In this document: piece by piece, positions 7,954-17,638 of the stretch
How positions within the stretch are numbered: the first letter of the stretch is position 1
Layout: every line of letters starts with the position of its first letter
From: Sulfurimonas sp.
GTDB taxonomy: Bacteria > Campylobacterota > Campylobacteria > Campylobacterales > Sulfurimonadaceae
Reading direction: 5' to 3'
NCBI GenBank assembly: GCA_026996295.1
Contig: JALWLL010000067.1
Coordinates: 1-42,136 of the forward strand
Length of the DNA stretch: 42,136 nt
Made by a program: the position numbers and the translations under genes
The notes under the pieces: generated by a model
What the model saw: only the letters and a program-made list of their open reading frames with translations
Told to the model about the DNA's origin: nothing
Databases searched by the model: none

Positions 7954-8517
7954 ATGTCTAAAGAAGAATTAAACAATGAAAATCTTCAAAATGAAGAAGA
8001 AAATACAGAAGTAAAAGAGCTTAACTCTGATGAGGCGGAAGCGGAAGCAGAAGCTGTTGAAAATGAATTTAACCTTTTACAAACAGAGTTAGCACAACTA
8101 AAAGATAAGTATGCGCGTGTTCATGCTGATTTTGACAATATCAAAAAAAGACTCGAACGTGAAAAATATACAGCGGTAGAGTATGCAAATGAAAAATTTG
8201 CAAGAGATATGATCCCTGTTATGGATTCACTTCAAGCTGCTATGAACTCTGCGCAAAGTGATGCTGAGCCTGCGGAGCTTATTGAAAAGCTCAAAGAGGG
8301 CATCGAGTTGACACTTAAGCAGTTTACTACGGCTTTGGAGAAACACGGAGTACAAATGGTTCCTCATGATGAAGCGTTTGATCCAAATATTCACAATGCG
8401 GTTCAGAGTGTTGACAGCGATGAAGTTGAGAGTGGGCAGATCGTCCAAACTTTTCAAACCGGATACAAGTACAAAGAGAGACCGTTACGTGAAGCAATGG
8501 TAGTTGTAGCAAACTAA
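7954..8517 (+). CDS. grpE: GrpE nucleotide exchange factor
   Basis: The 187-aa co-chaperone releases ADP from DnaK. It has a Glu-rich disordered N-terminus (about 1-40), a long coiled-coil helix containing KYARVHADFDNIKKR, and the C-terminal beta domain with the family motif HDEAFDPNIHNAV and the terminal LREAMVVVAN. Length is usual. It is the first gene after a promoter with HspR-type boxes, followed by dnaK after a 100-base gap that contains a hairpin. No hrcA precedes it, although hrcA-grpE-dnaK is the common order in Campylobacter and Helicobacter. Confidence 0.96.
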   Translation: MSKEELNNENLQNEEENTEVKELNSDEAEAEAEAVENEFNLLQTELAQLKDKYARVHADFDNIKKRLEREKYTAVEYANEKFARDMIPVMDSLQAAMNSAQSDAEPAELIEKLKEGIELTLKQFTTALEKHGVQMVPHDEAFDPNIHNAVQSVDSDEVESGQIVQTFQTGYKYKERPLREAMVVVAN

Positions 8518-8552
8518 CAAAGGCGTGCTACCTAAGGGGCACAAATAAATTC

Positions 8553-8580
8553 TAAAACAGTATATACTTTCACTGTTTTA
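8553..8580 (+). promoter_or_regulatory. Inverted repeat between grpE and dnaK
   Basis: A perfect nine-pair stem (TAAAACAGT at 8553-8561 with ACTGTTTTA at 8572-8580) encloses a ten-base loop and is followed by an A-rich stretch, not a T tract. It is therefore unlikely to be a strong terminator. It may be an RNA processing or stability element that lets DnaK be made in excess of GrpE. Confidence 0.4.
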
Positions 8581-8617
8581 AAAAATAATATAAAAAATTT
8601 ACATTAAGGAAGAAAAA

Positions 8618-10504
8618 ATGAGCAAAGTTATTGGTATAGATTTAGGAACAACAAATTCATGTGTGGCGGTTTACGAAGGTGGTGAAGCAAAAGTAATCCC
8701 AAATGCAGAGGGTAAAAACACAACGCCTTCAGTTGTAGCATTTACAGATAAGGGTGAGGTTCTAGTAGGTGATCCTGCAAAACGTCAAGCGATCACAAAC
8801 CCTGAAAAAACGATCTCTTCTATCAAGAGAATTATGGGTCTTATGATGAATGAGGAAAAAGCAAAAGAGGCTCATGATAAAGTAACATACAACATTGTTG
8901 ACAAGGATGGTATGGCTGCGGTTGATGTTGCAGGTAAAATCTACACACCTCAAGAGATCTCTGCAAAGATCCTTACAAAACTAAAAGAGGATGCTGAGAG
9001 TTATCTTGGAAGTAGTGTAACTGACGCTGTTATTACGGTTCCTGCATACTTCAATGATGCACAAAGAAAAGCAACAAAAGATGCCGGTACGATCGCGGGT
9101 CTTAATGTTCTTCGTATCATCAACGAGCCGACTGCTTCTGCATTGGCATACGGACTTGATTCTAAGAGTGAAGAAAATGTACTTGTTTATGACCTTGGTG
9201 GTGGTACGTTTGACGTTACAACACTAGAGATCTCTGATGGTACTTTTGAGGTACTAAGTACTGATGGTAACGCTTTTTTAGGTGGTGATGATTTTGACAA
9301 CAAAATTGTTGACTTCTTAAATGATGAGTTCAAATCAACACACGGTATTGATCTTAAAAATGACAAAATGGCTCTTCAACGTCTCAAAGACGCTGCTGAA
9401 AATGCGAAAAAAGAGCTTTCAAGTTCAACTGAAACTGAGATCAACTTACCGTTTATCACTATGACAGAAGCGGGACCACAACACTTGGTTGTAAAACTGA
9501 CTCGTGCAAAATTTGAGGGTATGATCGATGAGCTTGTTGATGAGACTATTGAGCATATCAAAGTAGCTATGAAAGATGCTGACCTTGATAACAATGAGAT
9601 CAAAGAGATCATCATGGTTGGTGGATCTACTCGTGTTCCACTAGTACAAGAGAAAGTTTCTAACTTCTTTGGAGGCAAAGATCTTAATAAAGGTGTAAAT
9701 CCTGATGAAGTTGTTGCAGCCGGTGCTGCTATCCAAGGTGGTGTTTTACGTGGAGATGTAAAAGATGTTCTTTTACTTGATGTAACTCCGTTATCTCTTG
9801 GTATTGAAACTTTAGGTGGTGTTGCAACAAAGATCATCGAAAAAGGTACAACGATTCCTGTAAAAAAATCTCAAATCTTCTCTACGGCGGAGGACAACCA
9901 ACCGGCTGTTTCTATCTCTGTTGTTCAAGGGGAGAGAGAGTTTGCTAAAGATAACAAGTCTTTAGGTCTGTTTGAATTGACTGATATCCCTGCTGCACCG
10001 CGCGGTGTTCCTCAAATTGAGGTGACATTCGATATCGATGCAAATGGTATCTTGACTGTTAGTGCGATGGATAAAGGTACAGGTAAAGAGCAAAAAATTA
10101 CGATCACAGGAACTTCCGGACTCAGTGAAGAAGAGATCGAAAAAATGGTTCAAGATGCAGAAGCTCATAAAGCTGAAGATGCAAAAAGAAAAGAGTTAGT
10201 TGAGCTTAAAAACCAGGCTGATGCTCTTATAGCTCAAACTGAAAAATCTTTAACTGAAATGGGTGATAAAATTGAAGCTGACGAAAAAGCTAAAATTGAA
10301 GCAGCTATCAATGATCTTAAAGAGGTTCTCAAAGATGAGGCTGCAACAAAAGAGCAGATTGAAGAGAAAGTCAAAGCACTTACAGAAGCTAGTCATAAAA
10401 TGGCAGAGCAGATGTACAAACAAGAGCAAGGCGGTGAGGCTGCAGCAGCTGACACTAAAAAGAAAAAAGATGACGACGACGTTATCGATGCAGAGATCGA
10501 ATAG
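8618..10504 (+). CDS. dnaK: Chaperone DnaK (Hsp70)
   Basis: The 628-aa Hsp70 folds and protects cytoplasmic proteins using ATP, with GrpE as exchange factor. The sequence shows the N-terminal phosphate-binding motif [14 protein letters not shown], the second phosphate loop [11 protein letters not shown], the adenosine motif [12 protein letters not shown], the interdomain linker [12 protein letters not shown], the substrate-binding domain and a helical lid. It ends in a charged tail, [11 protein letters not shown]. Start has an AAGGA site and the canonical N-terminus. It shares the grpE promoter, and a strong terminator follows the stop. No dnaJ is adjacent. Confidence 0.99.
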   Translation: MSKVIGIDLGTTNSCVAVYEGGEAKVIPNAEGKNTTPSVVAFTDKGEVLVGDPAKRQAITNPEKTISSIKRIMGLMMNEEKAKEAHDKVTYNIVDKDGMAAVDVAGKIYTPQEISAKILTKLKEDAESYLGSSVTDAVITVPAYFNDAQRKATKDAGTIAGLNVLRIINEPTASALAYGLDSKSEENVLVYDLGGGTFDVTTLEISDGTFEVLSTDGNAFLGGDDFDNKIVDFLNDEFKSTHGIDLKNDKMALQRLKDAAENAKKELSSSTETEINLPFITMTEAGPQHLVVKLTRAKFEGMIDELVDETIEHIKVAMKDADLDNNEIKEIIMVGGSTRVPLVQEKVSNFFGGKDLNKGVNPDEVVAAGAAIQGGVLRGDVKDVLLLDVTPLSLGIETLGGVATKIIEKGTTIPVKKSQIFSTAEDNQPAVSISVVQGEREFAKDNKSLGLFELTDIPAAPRGVPQIEVTFDIDANGILTVSAMDKGTGKEQKITITGTSGLSEEEIEKMVQDAEAHKAEDAKRKELVELKNQADALIAQTEKSLTEMGDKIEADEKAKIEAAINDLKEVLKDEAATKEQIEEKVKALTEASHKMAEQMYKQEQGGEAAAADTKKKKDDDDVIDAEIE

Positions 10505-10523
10505 GTATCTAGCTCATCTTTGT

Positions 10524-10564
10524 AAGCCCTGTACCCTTTGTAAAGGGGTATGGGGCTTTTTTTA
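10524..10564 (+). terminator. Strong Rho-independent terminator after dnaK
   Basis: A long stem pairs AAGCCC...TACCC (from 10524) with GGGGTA...GGGCTT (to 10558), with two G-T wobbles and a small loop, and runs into a T-rich tail. It lies 20 bases after the dnaK stop and faces the convergent oleate hydratase gene. Confidence 0.9.
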
Positions 10565-10578
10565 TTTATAACCTTATC

Positions 10579-12162
10579 TTATCTGCTAAAAGCTTTCATA
10601 GCCGCGATTATATATTTTGGATTATGGATAGAATCATAAACGGGAAGTACCTTCTTATCTGTTTCAAACAACCCATATACTGCCATTTGAGCAGTTCTTA
10701 CAGAGTACTCTACAGTAAACACACAATCGTTCTCAACTTCAGCAAATTGACCTAAAAAAGCAAAGTTCGTTGCACCTTTTGGTATAACATCAGGTCTGTC
10801 CCCTTTTTTTCTTGGCATAAACAAAGAGTCTATAAATGGCATCGAAACAGGAAGACAGTTAATCTTTTGTGCTGCTAAAACAGGTTGCATCAGCTTTTGG
10901 ACTCTCAAATGAGCAAACAACTCCTCCACAATCTCCTCTCCACTGCACTCTGCCATTGTTTTATCTACATAGTTTCCTTTGCGATCGGGATAAAGTCCAT
11001 AGCCCCAAAAGATTTTAACATCATCAGGCTGATTTGGAAAATGTGGTTGATGAGCGATAACTATAGACATGAGCCAGTTTGAATCACTTAAAGTCACAAG
11101 CCCTCCCGTTCCATCAACATTACCACTAAACTCTTGCATATAATCATGAAATGTCGTATCTTTAAGTGTTACCGTAAATGAATACCATTTTTGCAGATCT
11201 ATATCATCACAAAAAGGATCAGGATTGCCAAAAATTTCATGTTTTTTTGCAAGTTTTTTCCACAACTTCCAAGAAGCTGACTCCTGTAAACCTTTAAGTT
11301 TTGCAGCCCTGTGCCAACTTCCAACATCTGTACTATCAGTGATAGAGCCATTGGTAATAAATACATAATCATTATCACTTAAAACTATCTCATCTTTATT
11401 TGCAAGATGGAGCACTTGAGCAGTATGCTTATTTGCAGATAAGTTAAAATCTATATCAACGACCTCCACTCCCATTTCAAAATGCACACCTTTAGCCTGA
11501 AGATAATGCTTGAGCGGTCTTATGACAGAATCATACTGATTGTATTTGGTACGCAAAACACCTCCGAGTCTGTGAAGTCCATCTACTAAATGGATAAAAC
11601 GCTTCATATAGCGTCTCATCTCAGCAAGAGAACTCCACTTCTGAAAAGCAAACATCGTTGTCCAGATATACCAAAACTTCGTATCGAAAAAATCTTGATC
11701 GAACCAATCCTCGATGCGCTTATTTGAAAGTGTGCTCTCCGGTACAAACGTAAGCTTTACCAAATCAGTTTGTTGTTTGAAAGAGAGTTCGTAAGATGAA
11801 ACATCAAGAATCTTCCCCTCTTTTAAAAGGCGAGCTTTGGCATTTGAGACATACTTTTCATTAAAAGCAAAAGATTCATCACGTACAGAGATGTTGGGAT
11901 CTTCCAAAGAGGGGATATGAGAGAGTAAACTCCAGTAGCAGACATAATGCTTCTCATGCATACGTCCACCACGGATCAAAAAACCTTCATCCTCATTGCC
12001 TGTACCGTCACACGCACCACCGGGGAGATTGTCTTTTTCTAAAATATAAATATTCTCTCCGGGTATTTTTGCATCTTTTTCAAGATAAAATGCAGCAGCC
12101 AACGCTGCTATTCCACTACCTATGAGATAAACTTTTGTTTCTTGCTTCTTAGTTTCTTGCAT
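10579..12162 (-). CDS. Oleate hydratase family FAD-dependent protein (MCRA family)
   Basis: This 527-aa protein has an N-terminal dinucleotide-binding motif (VYLIGSGIAALAAA, about 11-24). The segment LIRGGRMHEKHY (62-73) corresponds to the highly conserved RGGR...E region of oleate hydratases, and SIPSLED- and GGVLRTKYNQYDS-like stretches also fit that family. These enzymes add water to the cis-9 double bond of unsaturated fatty acids, giving 10-hydroxy acids, with FAD in a structural role. It is somewhat shorter than most members. ATG 12162 follows AAGGAG with good spacing. It lies upstream of nothing on its strand and converges with dnaK. Fatty-acid detoxification or membrane adaptation is inferred. 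Confidence 0.85.
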   Translation of the reverse strand: MQETKKQETKVYLIGSGIAALAAAFYLEKDAKIPGENIYILEKDNLPGGACDGTGNEDEGFLIRGGRMHEKHYVCYWSLLSHIPSLEDPNISVRDESFAFNEKYVSNAKARLLKEGKILDVSSYELSFKQQTDLVKLTFVPESTLSNKRIEDWFDQDFFDTKFWYIWTTMFAFQKWSSLAEMRRYMKRFIHLVDGLHRLGGVLRTKYNQYDSVIRPLKHYLQAKGVHFEMGVEVVDIDFNLSANKHTAQVLHLANKDEIVLSDNDYVFITNGSITDSTDVGSWHRAAKLKGLQESASWKLWKKLAKKHEIFGNPDPFCDDIDLQKWYSFTVTLKDTTFHDYMQEFSGNVDGTGGLVTLSDSNWLMSIVIAHQPHFPNQPDDVKIFWGYGLYPDRKGNYVDKTMAECSGEEIVEELFAHLRVQKLMQPVLAAQKINCLPVSMPFIDSLFMPRKKGDRPDVIPKGATNFAFLGQFAEVENDCVFTVEYSVRTAQMAVYGLFETDKKVLPVYDSIHNPKYIIAAMKAFSR

Positions 12163-12207
12163 GGTAATCTCCTTCTTGAGTATTACCAATTGTAGCTCAA
12201 TTTACAT

Positions 12208-12699
12208 TTATCTAAAATCTTTTCGTGCAATTGCAAGAGCATGGTTAAAGTCCATAATCTCTCCACCATAAAGTTTCTGAAATTTTTCAGCCATCTTTTT
12301 ATCTGCAAATGCATACTTGCTGATACGGCTCATTGTCCCCGGTTTTTTACTTCCGACAACATAAAAAGCTTTTGATGTATCTATAAACTTTAGAGAATCA
12401 ACATCAACTACTTTAGGGTTTTTAAGTGTCACCCCCTCACCCAGGTGATCCTCTAAACAGTGTATAGAACAATACTGATACTTTTTGTCCTTGTGTGTTG
12501 CACTATGACTTGTTTTATAAAATTTCACAAGATCCATACCACATCTTGCACAATAGCGTTTGTTCTTAGTATCTTGTACAAGCACTGCCTCATTTTCACT
12601 CACTGATTGAAACATTTTTGAAGAGACATGAGGCTCTTTCTCAGGCCCACATCCAACTAACAATAACCCTATAATCACTGCCAGATAAACTTTTAACAT
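12208..12699 (-). CDS. NosL-like lipoprotein
   Basis: The 163-aa product has a lipoprotein signal (LLLVGC lipobox near residue 17), then CARCGMDL and YCSIHCLEDH segments whose Cys, Met and His residues match the metal-binding pattern of the NosL family. NosL proteins are outer-leaflet copper chaperones first known from nitrous oxide reductase assembly. No nos genes are visible nearby, so the client is unknown. Two ATGs are adjacent; the second (12699) has better spacing to AAGGA. It ends 45 bases before the oleate hydratase start on the same strand and may share its transcript. Confidence 0.75.
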   Translation of the reverse strand: MLKVYLAVIIGLLLVGCGPEKEPHVSSKMFQSVSENEAVLVQDTKNKRYCARCGMDLVKFYKTSHSATHKDKKYQYCSIHCLEDHLGEGVTLKNPKVVDVDSLKFIDTSKAFYVVGSKKPGTMSRISKYAFADKKMAEKFQKLYGGEIMDFNHALAIARKDFR

Positions 12700-12733
12700 C
12701 ATTCTTCCTTCTCTTATTTATGAGATTTTATCT

Positions 12734-12757
12734 ATTAATAATTACATTATTGTTAAT
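12734..12757. promoter_or_regulatory. AT-rich palindrome between NosL-like and thioredoxin-like genes
   Basis: Half-sites attaataa and ttgttaat (7 of 8 complementary) flank an eight-base centre in the divergent intergenic region, just before a plus-strand TATAAT at 12764-12769. It resembles a Fur/PerR-like operator but could be chance in such AT-rich DNA. Confidence 0.3.
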
Positions 12758-12799
12758 TATCACTATAATTACACACAACTTCTTACAAATGGAACACTG

Positions 12800-13297
12800 A
12801 TGTACTCAAAAATAAAATATTATCTCAAAGAGATCATTCTCTTTGTTGTCGTTATGACTCTCTTTGCCAATGCTGTAAGCTTTTACAAAAGCATAGACCT
12901 TCCGGAAAAGAAATTTCAACCTCTCAATCTAACACTTATAGACGGTACAAAGTATCAGTATAAAAAGCAGAAGCCTTTGCTTGTACACTTCTGGGCAACA
13001 TGGTGTCCCACCTGCAACTTGGAAGCTGCCAATATACAGAAGATCTCTGAGAGTTTTGAAGTGATCACTATAGTTGTAAAATCCGGAAGTAATGAAGATA
13101 TACAAAAGTATATGCAGGAAAACAAACTTACATTCCATGTGATCAATGATACAGAAGCTTTTTTTGCAAGAGAGTACAATATTGAAGTCTTTCCGACAAC
13201 TTTCATATATGATAAAAATGGGGAAGTTGCTTTTAGTGAGGTTGGTTACACAAGTACTTTTGGTTTGTACTTAAGAATGTGGCTTGCAGGTATCTAA
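12800..13297 (+). CDS. Membrane-anchored thioredoxin-like protein (TlpA/ResA type)
   Basis: The 165-aa protein has one N-terminal membrane segment (about 11-27), then a thioredoxin fold with active site WATWCPTC (Cys69, Cys72) and a cis-proline loop, VFPTTF. This is the layout of periplasm-facing TlpA/ResA/DsbE proteins that reduce disulfides in apocytochromes or copper-site proteins, or of the suppressor-of-copper-sensitivity type. It is divergent from a NosL-like copper-binding lipoprotein, which suggests a shared role in metal-centre assembly or copper stress. A promoter (TATAAT at 12764) and a GGAAC ribosome site precede it. A hairpin terminator follows directly. Confidence 0.82.
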   Translation: MYSKIKYYLKEIILFVVVMTLFANAVSFYKSIDLPEKKFQPLNLTLIDGTKYQYKKQKPLLVHFWATWCPTCNLEAANIQKISESFEVITIVVKSGSNEDIQKYMQENKLTFHVINDTEAFFAREYNIEVFPTTFIYDKNGEVAFSEVGYTSTFGLYLRMWLAGI

Positions 13298-13298
13298 A

Positions 13299-13327
13299 AT
13301 ACTGACGCAGAGATAGTGCGTCAGTAT
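13299..13327. terminator. Bidirectional terminator between convergent genes
   Basis: An 11-pair perfect stem (ATACTGACGCA with TGCGTCAGTAT) encloses a seven-base loop. It lies between the stops of the thioredoxin-like gene and the molybdoenzyme gene. A T run follows the hairpin on the minus strand. Confidence 0.8.
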
Positions 13328-13329
13328 AA

Positions 13330-16300
13330 TTATGTGATGTTTACAGCATATGCTTTGTCTGAGAGTGGAACCCAAGGACGTTTGATATGTTGTGGACGAC
13401 GAAGTTTATCGTTTTTGTTAAGAGGACGCGTCAACTCATCTCTCCAACCTTGGTAAATTTTGAAGTTATTCTCATAATTTACATAGATATCACCTATCTT
13501 ATCACCCTTTTGAGAAGGTTCTAAAATAACTTTTTGGTGCCAACAGTGCATACCCGAAATTGGATCAGGGTGAGCCGCTGCAACAGCATTTTGCCATGAG
13601 CCGCTTAAGCCATCCCACCAAATATTTCCGGAGTCACGGTTGTAGTCTGCAAAACGTTTTGTATGGAAAGGGTGAATACCTTCAGTATATTTAAGTTTAC
13701 CCTCTTTACCATCCATTTGCAACTCTGCAGTAGGAACACCAAAACTGTTAATGCCACTTGTACCGTCATAATCCTCTATTTTGATCTGTCCGGCAGTTGA
13801 ACCTGCATCTTTTACAGAAGCAGCCAAAAATTTAGGATCATCCATGTTACGTTTGATCGGTTGAGGGTCAACCTTGCCATCTGCTACTCCATTAGGGATA
13901 CTCACAGAGTTTACAAGTTTCCATCTGCCTCCATGGTGTGAACAGGCAAGTGTTCCCGGGAGTATCCCCTCTGTCGGCACTGCCATAGCGACAAAATAAC
14001 CAGACTCTAAACCTGTAACACTATCGACTATTCTTACACGAATCGCATCTCCACGTTTAAAACCTTGACGCGCTGCATCCGGAGTTGATATCCAGATAGG
14101 ATCATGGTTTTGTGAAATTTCCATAAGATGTTTAGAGTTGGCTGAACGGGTATGAATGTTATACGGAAGTCTAAAGACCGTATTTAAGGCATAAGCGTTC
14201 TTCTCCGTCATATAAGTATGATCCACATGTGAAACAATATGCGGCATCTCTTTTTTCTCCTGCTCATTACGAGGGTAAAAAGGTATTGCATACTCCGGCC
14301 ATTTCCAATCATCTGCAAGCCATTCACAGAAGAAATCGAGTTTTTTGTCTAAAGTTGCAAAACCCTCCATCTTCTTGCCATCTATCTCAATACCAATAGA
14401 TTTTTTCTTGCCATGATGCTCAACAGACATAACACCCGTTCTCTCATCAATCTCTACATGTTCTTTGTTGTATTTATGACCGTGTGAAATATAATTCTCA
14501 CCATCATCTTTCACCTCACGCTCTTGAGGGGAATAGATCTTATTCTCCTCAAGCCATGCGCCATGATCTCTCATATACTCATAAACCGGATACTCTTTAT
14601 CTTTATAGCGAGCATCAGAAGTCGCTGTAGCTTTAAGATTTGGCAGGTTATCACCAAAGGCTGCATCATACCACTCAGCAATGGTAACAGGCGTTCCGGG
14701 ATTCTTTTTTGATTCCCACATTTTTTTCACACCAAGCTTACCGCTAGGATCAATATAGTTGACACACATATCAAACCAAAATTCATTCTCTTCCCACACT
14801 TCACCAAGACCGGCTTTTATATGCGCTTCGAGCGTGGCACGATTTGGATTGTTTGGTTTCCATCCCGCTTTTTCAAGAGCTACACGCATAACAGGCTGAC
14901 GAAATGATGTCCAACGAGCAGGCATAGTAGCTTCTGAATGCTGGTCATGTCGCTCACCTGCAAGACCAACAGGTAAAATATAATCAACATACCAGTTTGT
15001 CTCCGACCATGTTGGAGACAAGTTAAAAGTTAGTTCCATTTTAGACTCATCTTTAATAGTCTCTATCCATCTGAAACCATCCGGATTGATCCAAACCGGG
15101 TTGTACATACGAGGGATCCAAACAGAAAGTTTTGTAGGAACATTCAGCCCTTTGTCCTGCCATTTTTTCTGCCATTGTGTATCACTTAAAAGGTGTGGTA
15201 ACAAATAGGACATCTCATATGTAGAGAGTGGCCACTCCGGCGGCCATGTAAGTTCATTATATACATCGACTTTAGGAATATTCACACCCCGTTTACCTTG
15301 ACCGACTGTCGCACTTCCACCTTTACCGGCGACGGAAATAACATGCCAATGGTGGAAAAATGTACCACCCTCTGGCCCAATGGCTCCACGAAGAGCTATT
15401 GGCAAGTATCCTGTTCTGCCACTCATCCAGCCACCACGGTTACCCGCTGCAGTAGCACGCCAAAAATACGACGATATGGAAGTCCCTGCCCAAATGAACA
15501 TATCGTACAGCTCTTCAAGCTTATAGGCAGGTACACGTGTCTCTTTTGAGACATGCTCGAGTGTATATGGTGTATATAGCTCTTTGATAGTATCTAAAAA
15601 TGCATCAAAATCATTTTTCGTTGGAACTTGAGAGATATACCCTTTTTCCACCATATACTCCAAGTACGCTTTGTTATCTAAAAACACTTCCCAGTTCATC
15701 CATTTTTTAACAAAGGCACGGTTGACTTTGCCTTCATTTAAAATTCTTTGTGTCAAATAAAGATAGATCAACGGTTCAGTACCCGGCCAAGAAGCGATCC
15801 AAAGATCAGCCATACCCGCGGAGTTAGACATCCTCGGATCCATAACAACAAGTTTTGCTCCCTTAGCTCTTGCATCTGCAATAAATGAAGCTGACTGTTG
15901 GAAGTAATGACCCGCATCAGCAGCGTGAGATGAGTTTAAAAAGATCAGTTTCGCATTTGCCCAGTCCGGTGATGTTCTGTCATCATTTGCCCATTGGATA
16001 GTTGGTGTACGACCACCTGAGGAACAAATATTTGTATGTGAATTGAATGCATCACAACCAAGTGTATGCCAAACTTTTCCTGTAAAACCGTTCTCATTTG
16101 GACGACCGACATGGAACATTACAGTCTTTTTGGAAAGCTCATCACCCTTTGCCAATGTATCACCCATCTTCTTACCGATAGTGCTCATCGCCTCATCCCA
16201 TGTTGTACGGATCCACTTCCCTTCACCACGCGCAGAACCAGGGGCACGCTTGAGTGGGAATGCTATACGATCAGGATCGTACATCTGTGATTGTGTTGCA

Positions 16301-16719
16301 TACCCTTTTGCACAGTTACGCCCACGAGATCCTGGATGAAGCGGATTACCCATATATTTTTTAACTGTAAATGTTTTTTTGTCGATCCAAGCTGTCAAAC
16401 CACATGAAGCTTCACAGTTTGAACAAGCAGTCGGTACGATCATATAGTCATTGACCTCTATACCATCAGGATTCTCTTCACTTCTTACACCGTGACGCTC
16501 AATACCCCCACGTTTCCAGTCATTTCCATCTAACTCTTTAAAATCCGACCACTCCTCCATTGGAGGGTAAAATGACAATGAGTCCGGAGTGTTTGTAAAC
16601 TTAGAATTATTTACAGATTCTGCCAGTGCATCGGTTGTAAAAACACCTTTTGCGATCGCAGCACCTGCAACACTAAATGCAGCACCTTTTAAAAATGTTC
16701 TTCTACTTTGTAAATACAT
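13330..16719 (-). CDS. Molybdopterin oxidoreductase catalytic subunit, Tat-exported (PsrA/PhsA/SoeA/ArrA/TtrA-like)
   Basis: The 1129-aa protein starts with a twin-arginine signal (SRRTFLKG, likely cleaved after DALA), so it works outside the cytoplasmic membrane. Cys99, Cys102, Cys106 and Cys136 form the N-terminal [4Fe-4S] site. NICSSGGR places Cys232 where the DMSO-reductase family carries its Mo/W ligand; a Cys here fits polysulfide, thiosulfate, tetrathionate, arsenate or sulfite enzymes rather than Asp-type nitrate reductases. A C-terminal molydopterin-binding domain is visible around ACSHHGGRWKLV. It is the last gene of a ferredoxin-NrfD-catalytic operon. Substrate and direction are not decided by sequence; sulfur chemistry is plausible in this group. 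It is longer than typical PsrA proteins. Confidence 0.85.
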   Translation of the reverse strand: MYLQSRRTFLKGAAFSVAGAAIAKGVFTTDALAESVNNSKFTNTPDSLSFYPPMEEWSDFKELDGNDWKRGGIERHGVRSEENPDGIEVNDYMIVPTACSNCEASCGLTAWIDKKTFTVKKYMGNPLHPGSRGRNCAKGYATQSQMYDPDRIAFPLKRAPGSARGEGKWIRTTWDEAMSTIGKKMGDTLAKGDELSKKTVMFHVGRPNENGFTGKVWHTLGCDAFNSHTNICSSGGRTPTIQWANDDRTSPDWANAKLIFLNSSHAADAGHYFQQSASFIADARAKGAKLVVMDPRMSNSAGMADLWIASWPGTEPLIYLYLTQRILNEGKVNRAFVKKWMNWEVFLDNKAYLEYMVEKGYISQVPTKNDFDAFLDTIKELYTPYTLEHVSKETRVPAYKLEELYDMFIWAGTSISSYFWRATAAGNRGGWMSGRTGYLPIALRGAIGPEGGTFFHHWHVISVAGKGGSATVGQGKRGVNIPKVDVYNELTWPPEWPLSTYEMSYLLPHLLSDTQWQKKWQDKGLNVPTKLSVWIPRMYNPVWINPDGFRWIETIKDESKMELTFNLSPTWSETNWYVDYILPVGLAGERHDQHSEATMPARWTSFRQPVMRVALEKAGWKPNNPNRATLEAHIKAGLGEVWEENEFWFDMCVNYIDPSGKLGVKKMWESKKNPGTPVTIAEWYDAAFGDNLPNLKATATSDARYKDKEYPVYEYMRDHGAWLEENKIYSPQEREVKDDGENYISHGHKYNKEHVEIDERTGVMSVEHHGKKKSIGIEIDGKKMEGFATLDKKLDFFCEWLADDWKWPEYAIPFYPRNEQEKKEMPHIVSHVDHTYMTEKNAYALNTVFRLPYNIHTRSANSKHLMEISQNHDPIWISTPDAARQGFKRGDAIRVRIVDSVTGLESGYFVAMAVPTEGILPGTLACSHHGGRWKLVNSVSIPNGVADGKVDPQPIKRNMDDPKFLAASVKDAGSTAGQIKIEDYDGTSGINSFGVPTAELQMDGKEGKLKYTEGIHPFHTKRFADYNRDSGNIWWDGLSGSWQNAVAAAHPDPISGMHCWHQKVILEPSQKGDKIGDIYVNYENNFKIYQGWRDELTRPLNKNDKLRRPQHIKRPWVPLSDKAYAVNIT

Positions 16720-16732
16720 TAATATTTTCTCC

Positions 16733-17638
16733 CTAACTCATTGGTAATAATTGTGGAATCATAAGCCATACATGCTTCACAACCCACAGACCTGCCAGCG
16801 CCAATATAGCTGCAAGCTTTAAAATAGATTCACTTTTACTTACTCTACTTATAACGATCAGAAGCATTGGCAGTAAGTACGCAACCCATTGTCCAATCCA
16901 GAACATTGATGTGTAAGGACCGTCACCTTTAATGTATTCCAACACGGCAGCAACCTCTTCTGCTTTCATTGGACCAAATATATACTCTGACATATAAAGT
17001 ACAAAGGACATAAATGCACTTAGAGCTAAGATATTTGCTAAAGATTTTTGTGCATCCCAGTTCAGTTTTCCTCCACCAAGAAGTAGCATGAATGCAGAAC
17101 CGGATAACAATGCAGCAAAAATCATTTGTGCTGATTCTGTCGGCATCTGCCAGAGTTCACGTGCTGTACACTGAGACATCAACCCTGCAGTATAGAGTGT
17201 TACAGGGATCGCAAGTGCAACCACCCATGGTAGTATTTTGTCAAATGCCGCATTGTCTTTTTTGACAAAAGACAAAAATGCAAGCAAAAACAACAAACCG
17301 ACAAATGCCGTAGCCATCCATGCACCCACTGTAATAGCAGAAGTTATATGTGGGTAGAAAAATATATGCCACATTCTAAGGGGCTGATGTAGATCTGCCA
17401 ATGTAAAGAGCAAAAATATATGTATAAATATGATCGATGCCACTATTGTAGGAAACCTTAGTTTACCCACCTGATCAGGATAACGCTTTAAAAGCATAAA
17501 GAGCATAAAAATCACACCCGTACCTATACTTTTTGCCCACATGTTCACTGTAACCAACCAAGGCCAAACTGTACCCGGAAGCGCTACATCTAAAGTTACC
17601 ACAGCATTTGTAGCTGCTAAAATCTCATGTGCTGCCAT
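16733..17638 (-). CDS. NrfD/PsrC-family membrane anchor subunit
   Basis: The 301-aa product is almost entirely membrane segments (roughly eight), with the family's N-terminal VWPWLVTVNMWAKSIGTG and LADLHQPLRMWHIFF regions. NrfD/PsrC proteins exchange electrons with the quinone pool and pass them to the periplasmic ferredoxin and molybdoenzyme subunits. Its ATG shares one base with the stop of the ferredoxin gene (TAATG), and its stop is 13 bases before the catalytic gene, which has a GGGAGAA site. The three form one operon and surely one complex. Confidence 0.9.
   Translation of the reverse strand: MAAHEILAATNAVVTLDVALPGTVWPWLVTVNMWAKSIGTGVIFMLFMLLKRYPDQVGKLRFPTIVASIIFIHIFLLFTLADLHQPLRMWHIFFYPHITSAITVGAWMATAFVGLLFLLAFLSFVKKDNAAFDKILPWVVALAIPVTLYTAGLMSQCTARELWQMPTESAQMIFAALLSGSAFMLLLGGGKLNWDAQKSLANILALSAFMSFVLYMSEYIFGPMKAEEVAAVLEYIKGDGPYTSMFWIGQWVAYLLPMLLIVISRVSKSESILKLAAILALAGLWVVKHVWLMIPQLLPMS

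Noticed and set aside
13330-16719. Periplasmic nitrate reductase or formate dehydrogenase identity for the catalytic subunit
   Set aside because: The NrfD partner, the position and context of the Cys ligand and the subunit length fit the Psr/Soe/Arr/Ttr branch better; no nap or fdh accessory genes are nearby.
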